The notes under the pieces: generated by a model
Database searches by the model: none
Told to the model about the DNA's origin: nothing
What the model saw: the letters and a program-made list of their open reading frames with translations, nothing else
Shown: positions 7,137 to 15,773 of the stretch, piece after piece
Layout: the number at the start of each line of letters is the position of its first letter
How positions within the stretch are numbered: the stretch's first letter is position 1
Program-made: the position numbers and the translations under genes
Assembly: GCA_964468185.1 (NCBI GenBank)
Contig: CAYXTR010000014.1
Coordinates: 1-64,000, forward strand
From: JANQFV01 sp964468185
GTDB lineage: Bacteria; Planctomycetota; Phycisphaerae; UBA1845; Fen-1342
Direction of reading: 5' to 3'
Length of the DNA stretch: 64,000 nucleotides

Positions 7137-8084
7137 GTGCAGAGCGAGATTCTTTCAGTGCGCGTCACACACGTAGCGCGGTCGTTCGCAAGCGTGGTAT
7201 TCATCGTCGTCGTATCGGGTTGCCAGGCCGTCCCGCGCGGCAGCCTCGGACCGGTGGTCGAGCCGGAGACGCTTGTCGCGCAAATGCAGGATGCTCCACC
7301 GCGTGGCCTGGTCGTGCTGGACGCGCGCGACGCCGAGGCCTACCAGGCCGGCCACGTCGCCGGGGCAGTCTGGGTGGACCCGGCTACGTGGAAGGAGCAG
7401 AGCCTGGCAGCGGAGACCGGACTTGACCACGAGGCGCTGTGGCGCGAGCGCATCGGCCACCTGGGTGTGAGCGGACGTGAGCCGGTCGTCATCTACGACG
7501 ATGGGCGGATGACCGAGGCGGCCCGCGTGTGGTTCATCTTCCAGCACTTCGGCGTGCCGGAGGTGGCGGTGCTGAATGGGGGCTATCCGGCACTCGGGCC
7601 ATTACTGGCGGACGGCCGGCTCGCGCTGAGCCGTGAACCGACTGTCCCGGAACCGACCCCGTTTGATCCAACCGGCACAACCGATACCCGCATCGCGGTA
7701 GTTGAGCGCCAGCGGGTGCGGGAAGCCGTTGCGGCCGGAAAGGCGCAGGTCTTCGATGCGCGCACGCGTGCCGAGTACACCGGCGTGGATCTCAGGAAGA
7801 ACACCCGCGGCGGGCACATTCCGACGGCCATCAACATCCCACACAAGGAACTGCTCGACGCCCGCGGCCGGCTGAAGTCGCCGGACGAACTCGCGGTGCT
7901 GCTCGAGCGCGCGGGCTTCCGGCGGGGCCAGCCCGTCATCACGCACTGCGACGGGGGCGGCCGCGCCTCGCTCGCCGCCCTGGCCGCGGAGCGCGCCGGG
8001 TATGGCCCGGTGATGAACTACTACTTGAGCTTCGGCGACTGGGCCGACGACGCAAGCTGTCCGGTTGTAACGCCAGCCGAATGA
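7137..8084 (+). CDS. Two-domain rhodanese (thiosulfate/mercaptopyruvate-type sulfurtransferase), lipoprotein
   Basis: 315 residues from GTG 7137, which has GGAG eight bases upstream (the open frame itself begins at GTG 7101). The N-terminus is a signal peptide ending in the lipobox VVSGC, so the protein is probably membrane-anchored on the outer face of the inner membrane. Domain 1 (LDARDAEAYQAGHVAGAVWV to LNGGYPAL) has no catalytic cysteine. Domain 2 (FDARTRAEYTG, RGGHIPTAINIPH) carries the active loop THCDGGGRAS, with cysteine as the persulfide-bearing residue, and ends with YYLSFGDWADD. This is the usual layout of tandem rhodaneses, where only the C-terminal domain is active. It follows the two methyltransferases after 42 bases and fits a sulfur-handling role together with DsrE on the opposite strand. 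Confidence 0.9.
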   Translation: MQSEILSVRVTHVARSFASVVFIVVVSGCQAVPRGSLGPVVEPETLVAQMQDAPPRGLVVLDARDAEAYQAGHVAGAVWVDPATWKEQSLAAETGLDHEALWRERIGHLGVSGREPVVIYDDGRMTEAARVWFIFQHFGVPEVAVLNGGYPALGPLLADGRLALSREPTVPEPTPFDPTGTTDTRIAVVERQRVREAVAAGKAQVFDARTRAEYTGVDLRKNTRGGHIPTAINIPHKELLDARGRLKSPDELAVLLERAGFRRGQPVITHCDGGGRASLAALAAERAGYGPVMNYYLSFGDWADDASCPVVTPAE

Positions 8085-8124
8085 TGCGTTCCGCCGAACA
8101 CGTTCGAGGAAGCAGGAATGACGC

Positions 8125-8259
8125 ATGCGCGGCCGCGAGCACTCGTCCGGCAACTCTCTCGCCATCTTGTTGGCCGCGCTCGCGCTCAGCCATTACGGGA
8201 ACTCTTGCGGGAACTCGGGCCGAATTCCTTGTCCGGCGGTGTCCGCTTGTGTACTGTGA
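8125..8259 (+). CDS. Possible short exported peptide
   Basis: The 359-base gap after the rhodanese contains one short frame worth noting. ATG 8125 has AGGA seven bases upstream and encodes 44 residues with a hydrophobic stretch (SLAILLAALALSHYG) followed by NSCGNSGRIPCPAV and SACVL. It could be a tiny exported or lipid-anchored peptide, or chance coding. Nothing else in the gap looks like a gene. Confidence 0.28.
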   Translation: MRGREHSSGNSLAILLAALALSHYGNSCGNSGRIPCPAVSACVL

Positions 8260-8375
8260 AGTCACTACACGACCCGCATCGGATGGCGATACGGGCACTA
8301 AGTGGTGTTTGGGCTTCCTATCGAGGGTTAACCGGAGAGTCGCCCCCCCCCGCCTCCATTTGTAACTCTTTTTCT

Positions 8376-8422
8376 GTAAGTCACTTACGATCTCGAAAAT
8401 CGAGTACTCACACAGTACTCAC
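8376..8422. repeat. Cluster of short palindromes and a direct repeat at the 3' end of the integrase gene
   Basis: Three compact elements lie within 50 bases, 22 bases beyond the integrase stop. They are a perfect palindrome GTAAGT-C-ACTTAC (8376-8388), a second CTCGA-AAA-TCGAG (8392-8404), and a tandem direct repeat of AGTACTCAC (8403-8411 and 8414-8422, 11-base period). Such arrays are expected where a tyrosine recombinase binds, so this is a candidate attachment-site region. No matching copy was found elsewhere in the window. Confidence 0.45.
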
Positions 8423-8443
8423 CAAACCGCTCACGAAACAGCG

Positions 8444-9565
8444 TCATTTTCGCCCTAACAGGCGGTCGTCGATGCCGCTGTCGAACTTGGCGTACTCTTC
8501 GTGGAACGCGTACCGATCCAGACCCCGGTAGTGGTCATGGATCGCGTCCGCGGCGTGGCCCATCGCCACCTTGGAGACTTCCCGCCGAATCTTCGAGACG
8601 CAGGCGCGGGTGCGGTGGTAATGCCGCAGCCAGTGCCAGCGGATCCGCGACCAGGGCCTGCTCGTCCGCGGATGCGGCTCGACCAGGACCTTGGCCGCCA
8701 GCGCGTACTTCTTCAGCCGCTGGAGCGTCTTGTTCTCGGCGATCTGGTTGCCGGCCTCGTTGACGAACAGCCAGTCGGACGGCTCGCCGAGACCCATCTG
8801 ACCGATCAGCCGGGCCATCCGATCCGTGATGTGAATCGGCCGCCGGGCGGCGCGGCTCTTGGGGACCCACAGTCCGTCCGCCGTCAGGCACCGCTTCTGC
8901 ATCTCGGGGCGGACCCGCTGCAGATCCGGCTGCTTGATGTCCAGGATGATCTCCCGCTCGTCCAGGTTGATGTCGCCGACCTGGAGGAACTGGAGTTCCT
9001 GGAAACGGAAGCCGCCCTCGCAGATGAACACGATCAGGTTCGCAATCTGCGTGTCGTGTGCCTGGTTGGCCATCTCGATGATCGCGTTGATCTGGTCGGG
9101 GTAGATGGTCGGCACCGGCAGCGTCCGCTCGGGCAGGCGGTCGAGCTCGGCCTGGCGGCCGGTAGCCGCCGGGTTGGGCCCGGATACGAGCTTGCGCTTG
9201 TAGATCGCGTACCCGAAGAAGTTGTGCACGGCGTCGAGATAGTCGTTGATCGTCGACGCGCGCAAGTGGTGCCTGTCCTTCAGGTACTTCATGAAATCTC
9301 TCAGCAAGCGCGGCGTGATATCCTGTACGAGCATCAGCTTTCGCCGCTCCATCCAGTGCCCCAGTCGATTCAGCCGGCCCCGCAGGTTCTTGAGGTGCTC
9401 GTGCGAGCGGCCGAGCGTCTCGATGTACGCGAGGAAATCGTCCACCGCCGTTCGCAGCACGACGGGTCGCTCTTCTTCGGGCGCCAGCTCGGGGAACTGC
9501 TTCCGCTTGAAGAGCTCCTCGTTGAGACGGCTCGCCACGAGGCGGGCCAGCCCACCAACGGCCAT
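8444..9565 (-). CDS. Tyrosine recombinase / phage-type integrase
   Basis: 373 residues. An N-terminal SAM-like core-binding region (FLAYIETLGRSHEHLKNLRGRL to RASTINDYLDAVHNFFGYA) precedes a catalytic domain. That domain has the first arginine in EGGFRFQELQFL, the HxLR motif in HWLRHYH, the histidine of MGHAADAIHDHY and the tyrosine within DHYRGLDRYAF. The residue set R-H-R-H-Y is therefore present and the enzyme could be active. GGGGGAA lies close upstream of ATG 9565. No excisionase, cargo or structural phage gene is adjacent; the gene lies alone between the rhodanese and the Mrp operon, next to a broken gene, as if it were the remnant of a small integrative element. Confidence 0.9.
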   Translation of the reverse strand: MAVGGLARLVASRLNEELFKRKQFPELAPEEERPVVLRTAVDDFLAYIETLGRSHEHLKNLRGRLNRLGHWMERRKLMLVQDITPRLLRDFMKYLKDRHHLRASTINDYLDAVHNFFGYAIYKRKLVSGPNPAATGRQAELDRLPERTLPVPTIYPDQINAIIEMANQAHDTQIANLIVFICEGGFRFQELQFLQVGDINLDEREIILDIKQPDLQRVRPEMQKRCLTADGLWVPKSRAARRPIHITDRMARLIGQMGLGEPSDWLFVNEAGNQIAENKTLQRLKKYALAAKVLVEPHPRTSRPWSRIRWHWLRHYHRTRACVSKIRREVSKVAMGHAADAIHDHYRGLDRYAFHEEYAKFDSGIDDRLLGRK

Positions 9566-9785
9566 GCAGTTCCCCCGAAATCATGCGGCCTTCGAGCTTC
9601 CCACCGCCCGGTTCATAGGTGCCCATTACCCGATCGCCGCTCTGTTCAAACGTGACCAGCGCTTCACCATCGCGCCAGTAGGTGTGCCAGTTGCCCGTCT
9701 ATGGCTCGGTCGATGCACGAGCAACGGACGGCATGCCCGCGCCGGAGATGACGACGAGCGTGAGAAACGCCATAGGGAAGCGCAT
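9555..9785 (-). pseudogene. Broken secreted beta-rich protein gene, interrupted by a stop and truncated at the integrase
   Basis: Reading leftward from ATG 9785 there is a clean signal peptide (MRFPMAFLTLVVISGAG then VARAS). An in-frame TAG follows at 9701-9699, and then the same frame continues as GNWHTYWRDGEALVTFEQSG, DRVMGTYEPGGGKLEGRMISG and ELHGRWW. The Trp/Gly-spaced pattern (GxW, TFEQSGDRVxGTY, GxLEGxxxGxLxGxW) resembles a small secreted beta-barrel domain. The stop is one base from CAG. The homology ends where the integrase ATG begins. I read this as a gene inactivated by a nonsense change and cut by the integrase. Confidence 0.55.
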
Positions 9786-9979
9786 GGTTACGGGGTCTCC
9801 TGCGTGTGATCTTCGAGTCAGCCGGATCATAGCCCACTTCGGCGGAGCTGGGCACTGGGAGCGGTTACGGTTTCCGTCGTCGGGGCGGTGGCCTTGAACA
9901 AGCGGCGGAACCTCGTCGACAACTTGGTGTCGCGGTGGCGGATCAGGAAGCGGGCCCCGAGCCCCTGGTCATCCATCCA

Positions 9980-10324
9980 TCACGACGCATTCTCACGCTG
10001 CTCGGTGAGTTCGTCGACCGCCGTTTCCGGTGCCAGAGGTTCGCGCGCGCGGTGGGCGGCGCGCGCGATGAGGTGCGAGGCAACCGGGATCGTGACGAAC
10101 AGGAACAAGCAGACGAGTAGGCAACGTGCGACCACGCCGGCTTCTTGGAAGTGCAGCGCTGCCGCGAGTACGATCGACGTCGCGCCGAACGTGACTGCCT
10201 TGCTGGCGGCTTGCATGCGCGTGTAGACATCTGGCATGACCAGGATTCCCACTGCGGCCAGCAGGCTGAACAAGCCTCCCAGGGCAAGCAGGACGACGAT
10301 CAGGCTATCGGTCAGCGCCGGCAT
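9980..10324 (-). CDS. mnhG: Mrp/Mnh cation:proton antiporter subunit G
   Basis: About 114 residues with three membrane segments and the MnhG pattern LFSLLAAVGILVMPDVYTRMQAASKAVTFG. It is the last gene of a seven-gene Mrp operon. ATG 10324 shares its A with the TGA stop of subunit F (TGATG), so coupled translation is expected. The upstream TTG at 10327 is a less likely start. The small G subunit helps stabilise the multi-subunit antiporter. Confidence 0.93.
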   Translation of the reverse strand: MPALTDSLIVVLLALGGLFSLLAAVGILVMPDVYTRMQAASKAVTFGATSIVLAAALHFQEAGVVARCLLVCLFLFVTIPVASHLIARAAHRAREPLAPETAVDELTEQRENAS

Positions 10325-10584
10325 CAATGCGCCCCCCGCTCGATGTAGTATGCAAACGCCACTGTCCCGACGAAGCTGACCAGTGCGAGTATGATGGTCA
10401 CGTCCAGAAAGACACGCACGTCGAACTGAATCGCGAACACGGCGGTGAGTGCCGCCCCGAGCACGGCGATGACATCCAGTGCCACCACACGGTTCGCCAG
10501 TCCCGGGCCGCGTACCAGTCGCGCGGTCGCCAGCGTCATGGCGATGATCAGAGCTCCAACGATGATGTTCACGAACACCGTCAT
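10324..10584 (-). CDS. mnhF: Mrp/Mnh cation:proton antiporter subunit F
   Basis: 86 residues and three hydrophobic helices, with RLVRGPGLANRVVALDVIAVLGAA, the MnhF signature region containing the conserved arginine and aspartate, and a C-terminal FVGTVAFAYYIE. Size and position between subunits E and G fit the standard mrp order. It starts with ATG, 24 bases after the subunit E stop, and overlaps subunit G. Small integral membrane subunit of the complex. Confidence 0.93.
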   Translation of the reverse strand: MTVFVNIIVGALIIAMTLATARLVRGPGLANRVVALDVIAVLGAALTAVFAIQFDVRVFLDVTIILALVSFVGTVAFAYYIERGAH

Positions 10585-10608
10585 GACGGCATTATCCCAG
10601 TAGTCGCC

Positions 10609-11082
10609 CTAGCGCAGTAAGGCCAGGATCCAATGTTCAAAGCGTTGCTTGATCTCTCTACGCGTTTCATCCGGGTCGTCAACGAACATGGCGTGCACAT
10701 ACAGCGTGCAACGATCCTCCGACACGTCGAGGCAGAGGCTGCCCGGTGTCAACGTGATCAGGTTCGCGAGTACCGCGATCTCCAGATCCGATTTCGCGTC
10801 GAGCGGCACGGCCACGATCCCCGGCTTCCGGAACCGGCTGGGCGTGATGACATCCCACGCGACCCGCAGATTGGACTTCAGCAGTTCCCACAGAAAGAGC
10901 CCGCCAAACCACAGGGCCAGCGGGAGCTTGCGGAAATACGCCGTAGGTCCCAGCAGGGGTTGCAGCCACCAGAGCACAACGAATCCGACCAGGAAACCAA
11001 GCGCACTGTTGGCGTAGCTGAAGACACCGGTCGAAGCAACCCACAAGGCCATCAGGGTCAGGTTCAGCCAAAGGGTCGTCAC
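10609..11082 (-). CDS. mnhE: Mrp/Mnh cation:proton antiporter subunit E
   Basis: 157 residues. It has two N-terminal hydrophobic helices, the family stretch FLWELLKSNLRVAWDVITP, then NLITLTPGSLCLDVSEDRCTLYVHAMFVDD and a cytoplasmic C-terminus. GTG 11082 overlaps the TGA stop of subunit D (GTGA). Subunit E is required for assembly of the Mrp complex in characterised systems. Confidence 0.93.
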   Translation of the reverse strand: MTTLWLNLTLMALWVASTGVFSYANSALGFLVGFVVLWWLQPLLGPTAYFRKLPLALWFGGLFLWELLKSNLRVAWDVITPSRFRKPGIVAVPLDAKSDLEIAVLANLITLTPGSLCLDVSEDRCTLYVHAMFVDDPDETRREIKQRFEHWILALLR

Positions 11083-12653
11083 GGTTGGCCCTCCCCGATT
11101 GTCGGCTGTGCGGACGGCTCCGGCTCCACGATCACGGCCTGAACATATCCTGACCGGTCCAACAGTTCAGTGGCAGCCCGTTGCGATGCAGAGAGCAGCG
11201 CTTGTGGATAGAGCCCGATCGCCAGCGTCAGGGCCGCCAGCACCACACTCGGCGCGACAAGCAGCGCGAGTCGTCGCGGTGGCGGTTCTTGTTGTCGACG
11301 GTCGTCAGATACGGTGTCACCATCGGGCGCCGGCTTCCAGAACGCCTCATGCCAGATCTTCAGCATGCTGACCAGCGTCAGCAGTCCGGCAAACAGCGCG
11401 ACCGCGGTGAGTGTGTATTGCTGTGCTTCGAATCCTGCCTTAATGATCGCGAGCTTGGCCCAGAAGCCGGACAGCGGCGGCAGGCCGGCCAAGCTGAGCG
11501 CCGGAATGAGGAACAGGATGGCCAGCCAGGGTGCGCGATTGAGCAGTCCGCCTAGTTGGCTCAAACGCTCCGTGCCGGCGAGCGCCCGGACAGTCCCGCC
11601 GATAAGGAACAGGTTGGTCTTCACGACGATATGGTGAGCGATGTAGAAAACGGCGGCGGCCACGCCGAGTCGCTGGACGACGGGATCAGGTGACACGAGC
11701 AAGGCCAGCCCCATGACCATGTATCCGATCTGGCTGACAATGTGGAAGCTGAGAATCCGTCGAATCTGCGACTGTGATACAGCACCCAGGACGCCCAAGA
11801 GCATCGTCAGGCCGGCGATGATCAGCAGCAGGTTGAGCGTGTAATCACTGGGGGGCAAAACAACCGTGAACACGCGGATCAGGGCGTACACGCCGACTTT
11901 CGTCAGTAGGCCGGCGAAGATCGCAGATACTGCCGGTGCGGGCGTGTGGTAGCTGGCCGGCAGCCAGAAGTACAACGGAAACACGGCCGCCTTGAGGCCA
12001 AAGCTCAGCAACAGCAGGACCGAGGCGGCAACCACCAGCCACGGATCGGTCTTGGCTGCGAGCACCAAACGCTCCGACAGGTCGGCCATGTTCAATGTGT
12101 GGGCAATGCCGTAGATCACACCGACCCCCGCGAGGAACAGCGCAGAGCTGAGCAGACTGAGTGTGACGTACTTGATGCCCGCCTCCATCTGCGCCCGTCC
12201 ACCACCTAGCACCAGCAGCACGAAGCTGCCAATCAACATGACCTCGAACCACACGTAGAGATTGAAGAGGTCGCCGGTCAGGAAGGCACCGCAGACCCCC
12301 ATCAACATGACATTGAGGAAGGCGAAGTAACCGTACCGCTGCCGGCGCACATCCACATTGGCCAGGGAGTACACACTTACAGCCAGGTGCATCAAGGCGG
12401 CGACCAGCACCAGCAGGACAGCCAATAGATCGGCAACGAGCGTGATGCCGAACGGCGCCTGCCAGCCACCGACATAGAGTACCTGCACACCGTCCACCCA
12501 AACCCGTACGCATAGCGTGATCGCCGCAACAAGTAACCCACAGGCCCCGAGCACAGCCAGCGCGCGCTGCAGGCGGGCGCGGTGCCCGAACAGCAGGCAC
12601 GCGCAAGCGGTCAGCAGCGGGATGATGATCGGCAGTGCTATCAGCATGATCAT
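11079..12653 (-). CDS. mnhD: Mrp/Mnh cation:proton antiporter subunit D
   Basis: 524 residues, about fourteen predicted membrane helices and clear homology to the proton-pumping NADH dehydrogenase subunits: LFNLYVWFEVMLIGSFVLL, then YHTPAPAVSAIFAGLLTKVGVYALIR, and SFHIVSQIGYMVMGLAL. The lysine of LLTKVG and the glutamate of YVWFEVML are the residues expected for ion conduction. The start overlaps the stop of subunit C as TAATG. Together with subunit A it forms the transport core. Confidence 0.95.
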   Translation of the reverse strand: MIMLIALPIIIPLLTACACLLFGHRARLQRALAVLGACGLLVAAITLCVRVWVDGVQVLYVGGWQAPFGITLVADLLAVLLVLVAALMHLAVSVYSLANVDVRRQRYGYFAFLNVMLMGVCGAFLTGDLFNLYVWFEVMLIGSFVLLVLGGGRAQMEAGIKYVTLSLLSSALFLAGVGVIYGIAHTLNMADLSERLVLAAKTDPWLVVAASVLLLLSFGLKAAVFPLYFWLPASYHTPAPAVSAIFAGLLTKVGVYALIRVFTVVLPPSDYTLNLLLIIAGLTMLLGVLGAVSQSQIRRILSFHIVSQIGYMVMGLALLVSPDPVVQRLGVAAAVFYIAHHIVVKTNLFLIGGTVRALAGTERLSQLGGLLNRAPWLAILFLIPALSLAGLPPLSGFWAKLAIIKAGFEAQQYTLTAVALFAGLLTLVSMLKIWHEAFWKPAPDGDTVSDDRRQQEPPPRRLALLVAPSVVLAALTLAIGLYPQALLSASQRAATELLDRSGYVQAVIVEPEPSAQPTIGEGQP

Positions 12654-12997
12654 TACTCGGACGTTCGCATCTCCTCTGAATCATCAGTAGCAGTCTCAAC
12701 ATATGCGCGCTTCACGAGAACCGCTGCAAACGCGAGCACGGCGAAGCTGATCACGATGGCGGTGAGTATCAGCGCCTGTGGGAGCGGATCCGCGTAGCCC
12801 GGCAGCGGAACCGCGGCGCTGCGGGGCACGATCGCCGGGTTGGCCCGCACGAGGCCACCCGCCGTGAAGATGAGCAGGTTGGCCGCGTGGCCAAGCAAGA
12901 GCAGCCCGAAGATGAGCTTGACCGTGCTGCGCGCCAGCAGCACGTAGAACGCTGCTGCGTAGAGCGCACCAACCAGAAGTGCCATGACCACAAACAC
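12653..12997 (-). CDS. mnhC: Mrp/Mnh cation:proton antiporter subunit C
   Basis: 114 residues with three helices, homologous to NuoK: LIFGLLLLGHAANLLIFTAGG and DPLPQALILTAIVISFAVLAF, the standard MnhC signature. GTG 12997 lies two bases after the stop of subunit B. The C-terminal tail is hydrophilic and acidic. Confidence 0.94.
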   Translation of the reverse strand: MFVVMALLVGALYAAAFYVLLARSTVKLIFGLLLLGHAANLLIFTAGGLVRANPAIVPRSAAVPLPGYADPLPQALILTAIVISFAVLAFAAVLVKRAYVETATDDSEEMRTSE

Positions 12998-12999
12998 GT

Positions 13000-13407
13000 C
13001 TATTCCTCGCTCAACGTCAGCAACACGAGTAGCGCGGCGCCCAGGACGACCAGGTAGACACCGACATCAAACAAGAGCACGGTGCCGAGTTTCAGCTCGG
13101 CTGGAAGTTCAACCGGCAGCCACAAGCCAAGCATCAAGGGCTGCCCGGCCAGCCAGGCCAGACATCCGCTGGCAGCCGCCAGGAGCAGTCCGCTGGCAGT
13201 CAACGTTCGTGGCGCTACGCGGAGTAGCGCGCGCGCCTGGCGGGCGTCGAACGCCAGCGCGTACAGCGCGAAGGCCGTGACCGCCAGGAGACCGCCGATG
13301 AACCCGCCGCCCGGCTCATTATGGCCGCGCAGCAACATGAACAGCGAGAAAGCCAGCAGCAGCGGTGTTACGGCCCGCGTGGTGGCTCGGAAGACGAGCG
13401 CGTTCAC
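13000..13407 (-). CDS. mnhB: Mrp/Mnh cation:proton antiporter subunit B
   Basis: 135 residues with four helices and the MnhB signature FSLFMLLRGHNEPGGGFIGGLLA; LPAELKLGTVLLFDVGVYLVVLG closes the protein. GTG 13407 overlaps the TGA stop of subunit A (GTGA). Size is typical of the family. Confidence 0.95.
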   Translation of the reverse strand: MNALVFRATTRAVTPLLLAFSLFMLLRGHNEPGGGFIGGLLAVTAFALYALAFDARQARALLRVAPRTLTASGLLLAAASGCLAWLAGQPLMLGLWLPVELPAELKLGTVLLFDVGVYLVVLGAALLVLLTLSEE

Positions 13408-15743
13408 GACGCACCTCCTTCGGCCCTGCGTCGACGCCGGAGCTTTATCAGGGCATACACACCCAGGCCGGCAACGGCGACTACGGTGAGTTCGCCCAAG
13501 GTGTCGAGGGCGCGGAAGTCCACCAGGATGACGTTGACGATATTGCGACCGTAGGCCTCCGGCTTGGACATGCGCGCCAGTTGCTCACTGACGTCGGGCG
13601 GCAGGTGCAAGGCTGCCGTCGCAAGCACAAGGCCCGCCATGATGGCGCCGGCGGCTACGGCCACCATTGCGTCAGCGAGGCGCGCCAGGTGCGTACGGAG
13701 CCCGGCAAAGGCGGGCAACCGGTAGAAGATCAAAACGAGCAGGATAACGGTCAGGGCTTCGACCATGATCTGGGTAATCGCCAGGTCCGGCGCACTGAAG
13801 AGCGCAAAGAGGACCGCGATCAGCAGCCCCACAATCCCCAGCAGCGCGATGGCTGACAGTCGTGACCGGGAGAAGACGGCGGCCACCGCACCTACCAGCG
13901 TCAGCAGCACGAGCAGGAGCTCGTGCCAACGCGAACCTGAGGAGAGCTCGTCGAGCGCGGGAAAGCAGCGGATCAGTGGGTACAGGCAGGTTACAACCAG
14001 CGCAAGAAGAACCACGCGCACATAATGGCGCAGGCTGCCGGTTTGGGTGAGACGCGTGACCCACGCGGCCAATGTGAGCACGCCGGCGAACACCAAGTCG
14101 TAGATGCGCGCCGGACCGCGTCGGCCGACGCGCGCCACCGCAACCGCGATGTGAGCGATCCAGTCGCGTAGTCGCAAGAACAGGGCGAAGCCGATGGTCA
14201 GCGTAACAACGCTGATGCCCAGCGCCGTCAATGCGACTGGACTCACGCCATGCCAGAGCTTCAGTTCCATGATGATGGGACGGCCACCAATCGCCGTCGC
14301 CATCGCTGACCCCAACGCGGTGTCGAACGTACCCGGGATCAGACCGACGAACAGACCGGTCACCGCGAGCAGCAACGGCCCGATGAGCATCAGCAGCGGG
14401 GCCTCGTGGGCCGATTGGGCAGCCGGACTTCGGCGACCGAAGAACGGCCACACGGCCACGACGAGCGCCATCGCGATGAGGAAGACGTTCGCAAAGCTGG
14501 CAACGATAATGAGGACGATGCCAAGGTACTCGAGATCGAGCTTGGCCTTGAGCAGTAGCTCTTTGCCAATAAACCCGAAAAGGGGCGGCGCGCCCGCCAT
14601 GCTGAGTGACGCCAGCGTTCCGGAAATCGCGGTCACGGGCATTACACGAAACAAGCCGCTCAACTGCCGGATGTCGCGCGTGCCCGTCGCGTGCTCCAGG
14701 CTGCCGGCGATCATGAAGAGCGCCGCCTTGTAGCAGGCGTGAGCGACGAGAAACACGACGGCGGCCTTGATGGCGAGTTCGGTGCCGACGCCGATCAGCA
14801 TCGTCAATGTGCCCAGCACGCTGACCGTGGTGTATGCCAGGATACGCTTCAGGTCCGTTTGGCCGGCAGCCATTGCGGCCGCAACGAGCATCGTCACGGC
14901 CCCGGTCGCCGTCAGCAGCAGGTGCCACAACAGGCTCTCGCCGAACACCGGGTTCAGCCGGGCCAGCAGGAACACACCGGCCTTGACCATCGTGGCCGAG
15001 TGCAGGTAAGCGGACACCGGCGTGGGGGCCGTCATCGCGTTGGGCAGCCAGAAGTGCAGCGGCATCTGGGCAGACTTCGAGAACGCTCCGAGAACGATCA
15101 GCAGCAGTGCGGGCACGAAGAGCGCGTGCCCGGACAGATCGACGGTAACCCAAGCGGAGATGCGCGACGCCTGGTTCGCTGGCAGGCCCGCCTGGCTCGC
15201 TGCGATTGTGAGCAGCACAAGTCCAGCCAAGAGGGCCAGTCCGCCGGCTCCGGTTACGAGCAGAGCTTGGCGGGCTGCATCGCGGGCGTCTTGCTTGTCG
15301 TGCTTGAACCCGATCAGCAGGTACGACGCAATACTCGTTAGTTCCCAGAAGACGAACAGGACGAACACATCGTCGCTGAAGACCACGCCCAACATCGCGC
15401 CAAGGAACAGCAACAACAGGCCGCAGAGCCGACCCAGCCGCGGGTCTGTCCGCATGTACGCGCCCGCGTACAGGAGCACCAGGGCGCCAATGCCACTGAT
15501 GAGCAGCCCGAACGTGACGGACAGCCCGTCGAGTCGGAATGCCAGGGCGATCCCCAGGTCAGGAATCCACGGCAACGCCTCGGTCCATGTCGCCCCGGGT
15601 TCCAATGGCAGGCGCATCGCAATCGCCCCGGCCAGGCCGATTGGGACAACCGCCAGCACGGCCGCAACGTGCGCGCGAAGCAGCCGGTGGAGGAACGGAG
15701 CCGCAGCAGCTGCGGCAAACGGGATGAGGATGATCCAGAGCAC
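13404..15743 (-). CDS. mnhA: Mrp/Mnh cation:proton antiporter subunit A
   Basis: 779 residues, the first gene of a complete A-B-C-D-E-F-G operon for electrogenic Na+(K+)/H+ antiport. The N-terminal two thirds is NuoL-like: VFWELTSIASYLLIGF, then FWLPNAMTAPTPVSAYLHSATMVKAGVFLLAR, containing the conserved glutamate and lysines. The C-terminal part contains the MnhB-like extension (FALFSAPDLAITQIMVEALTVILLVLIFYRLP), as in full-length MrpA. The start is GTG 15743. The operon probably supports pH or sodium homeostasis and can power secondary transport. No dedicated regulator is adjacent. Confidence 0.95.
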   Translation of the reverse strand: MLWIILIPFAAAAAAPFLHRLLRAHVAAVLAVVPIGLAGAIAMRLPLEPGATWTEALPWIPDLGIALAFRLDGLSVTFGLLISGIGALVLLYAGAYMRTDPRLGRLCGLLLLFLGAMLGVVFSDDVFVLFVFWELTSIASYLLIGFKHDKQDARDAARQALLVTGAGGLALLAGLVLLTIAASQAGLPANQASRISAWVTVDLSGHALFVPALLLIVLGAFSKSAQMPLHFWLPNAMTAPTPVSAYLHSATMVKAGVFLLARLNPVFGESLLWHLLLTATGAVTMLVAAAMAAGQTDLKRILAYTTVSVLGTLTMLIGVGTELAIKAAVVFLVAHACYKAALFMIAGSLEHATGTRDIRQLSGLFRVMPVTAISGTLASLSMAGAPPLFGFIGKELLLKAKLDLEYLGIVLIIVASFANVFLIAMALVVAVWPFFGRRSPAAQSAHEAPLLMLIGPLLLAVTGLFVGLIPGTFDTALGSAMATAIGGRPIIMELKLWHGVSPVALTALGISVVTLTIGFALFLRLRDWIAHIAVAVARVGRRGPARIYDLVFAGVLTLAAWVTRLTQTGSLRHYVRVVLLALVVTCLYPLIRCFPALDELSSGSRWHELLLVLLTLVGAVAAVFSRSRLSAIALLGIVGLLIAVLFALFSAPDLAITQIMVEALTVILLVLIFYRLPAFAGLRTHLARLADAMVAVAAGAIMAGLVLATAALHLPPDVSEQLARMSKPEAYGRNIVNVILVDFRALDTLGELTVVAVAGLGVYALIKLRRRRRAEGGAS

Positions 15744-15773
15744 TTCGCAGGCACTCCGTGCGTTTCAGACCGT

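Noticed and set aside
8501..9655. A 384-codon plus-strand open frame
   Set aside because: Antisense to the integrase, whose catalytic residues are all present on the other strand.
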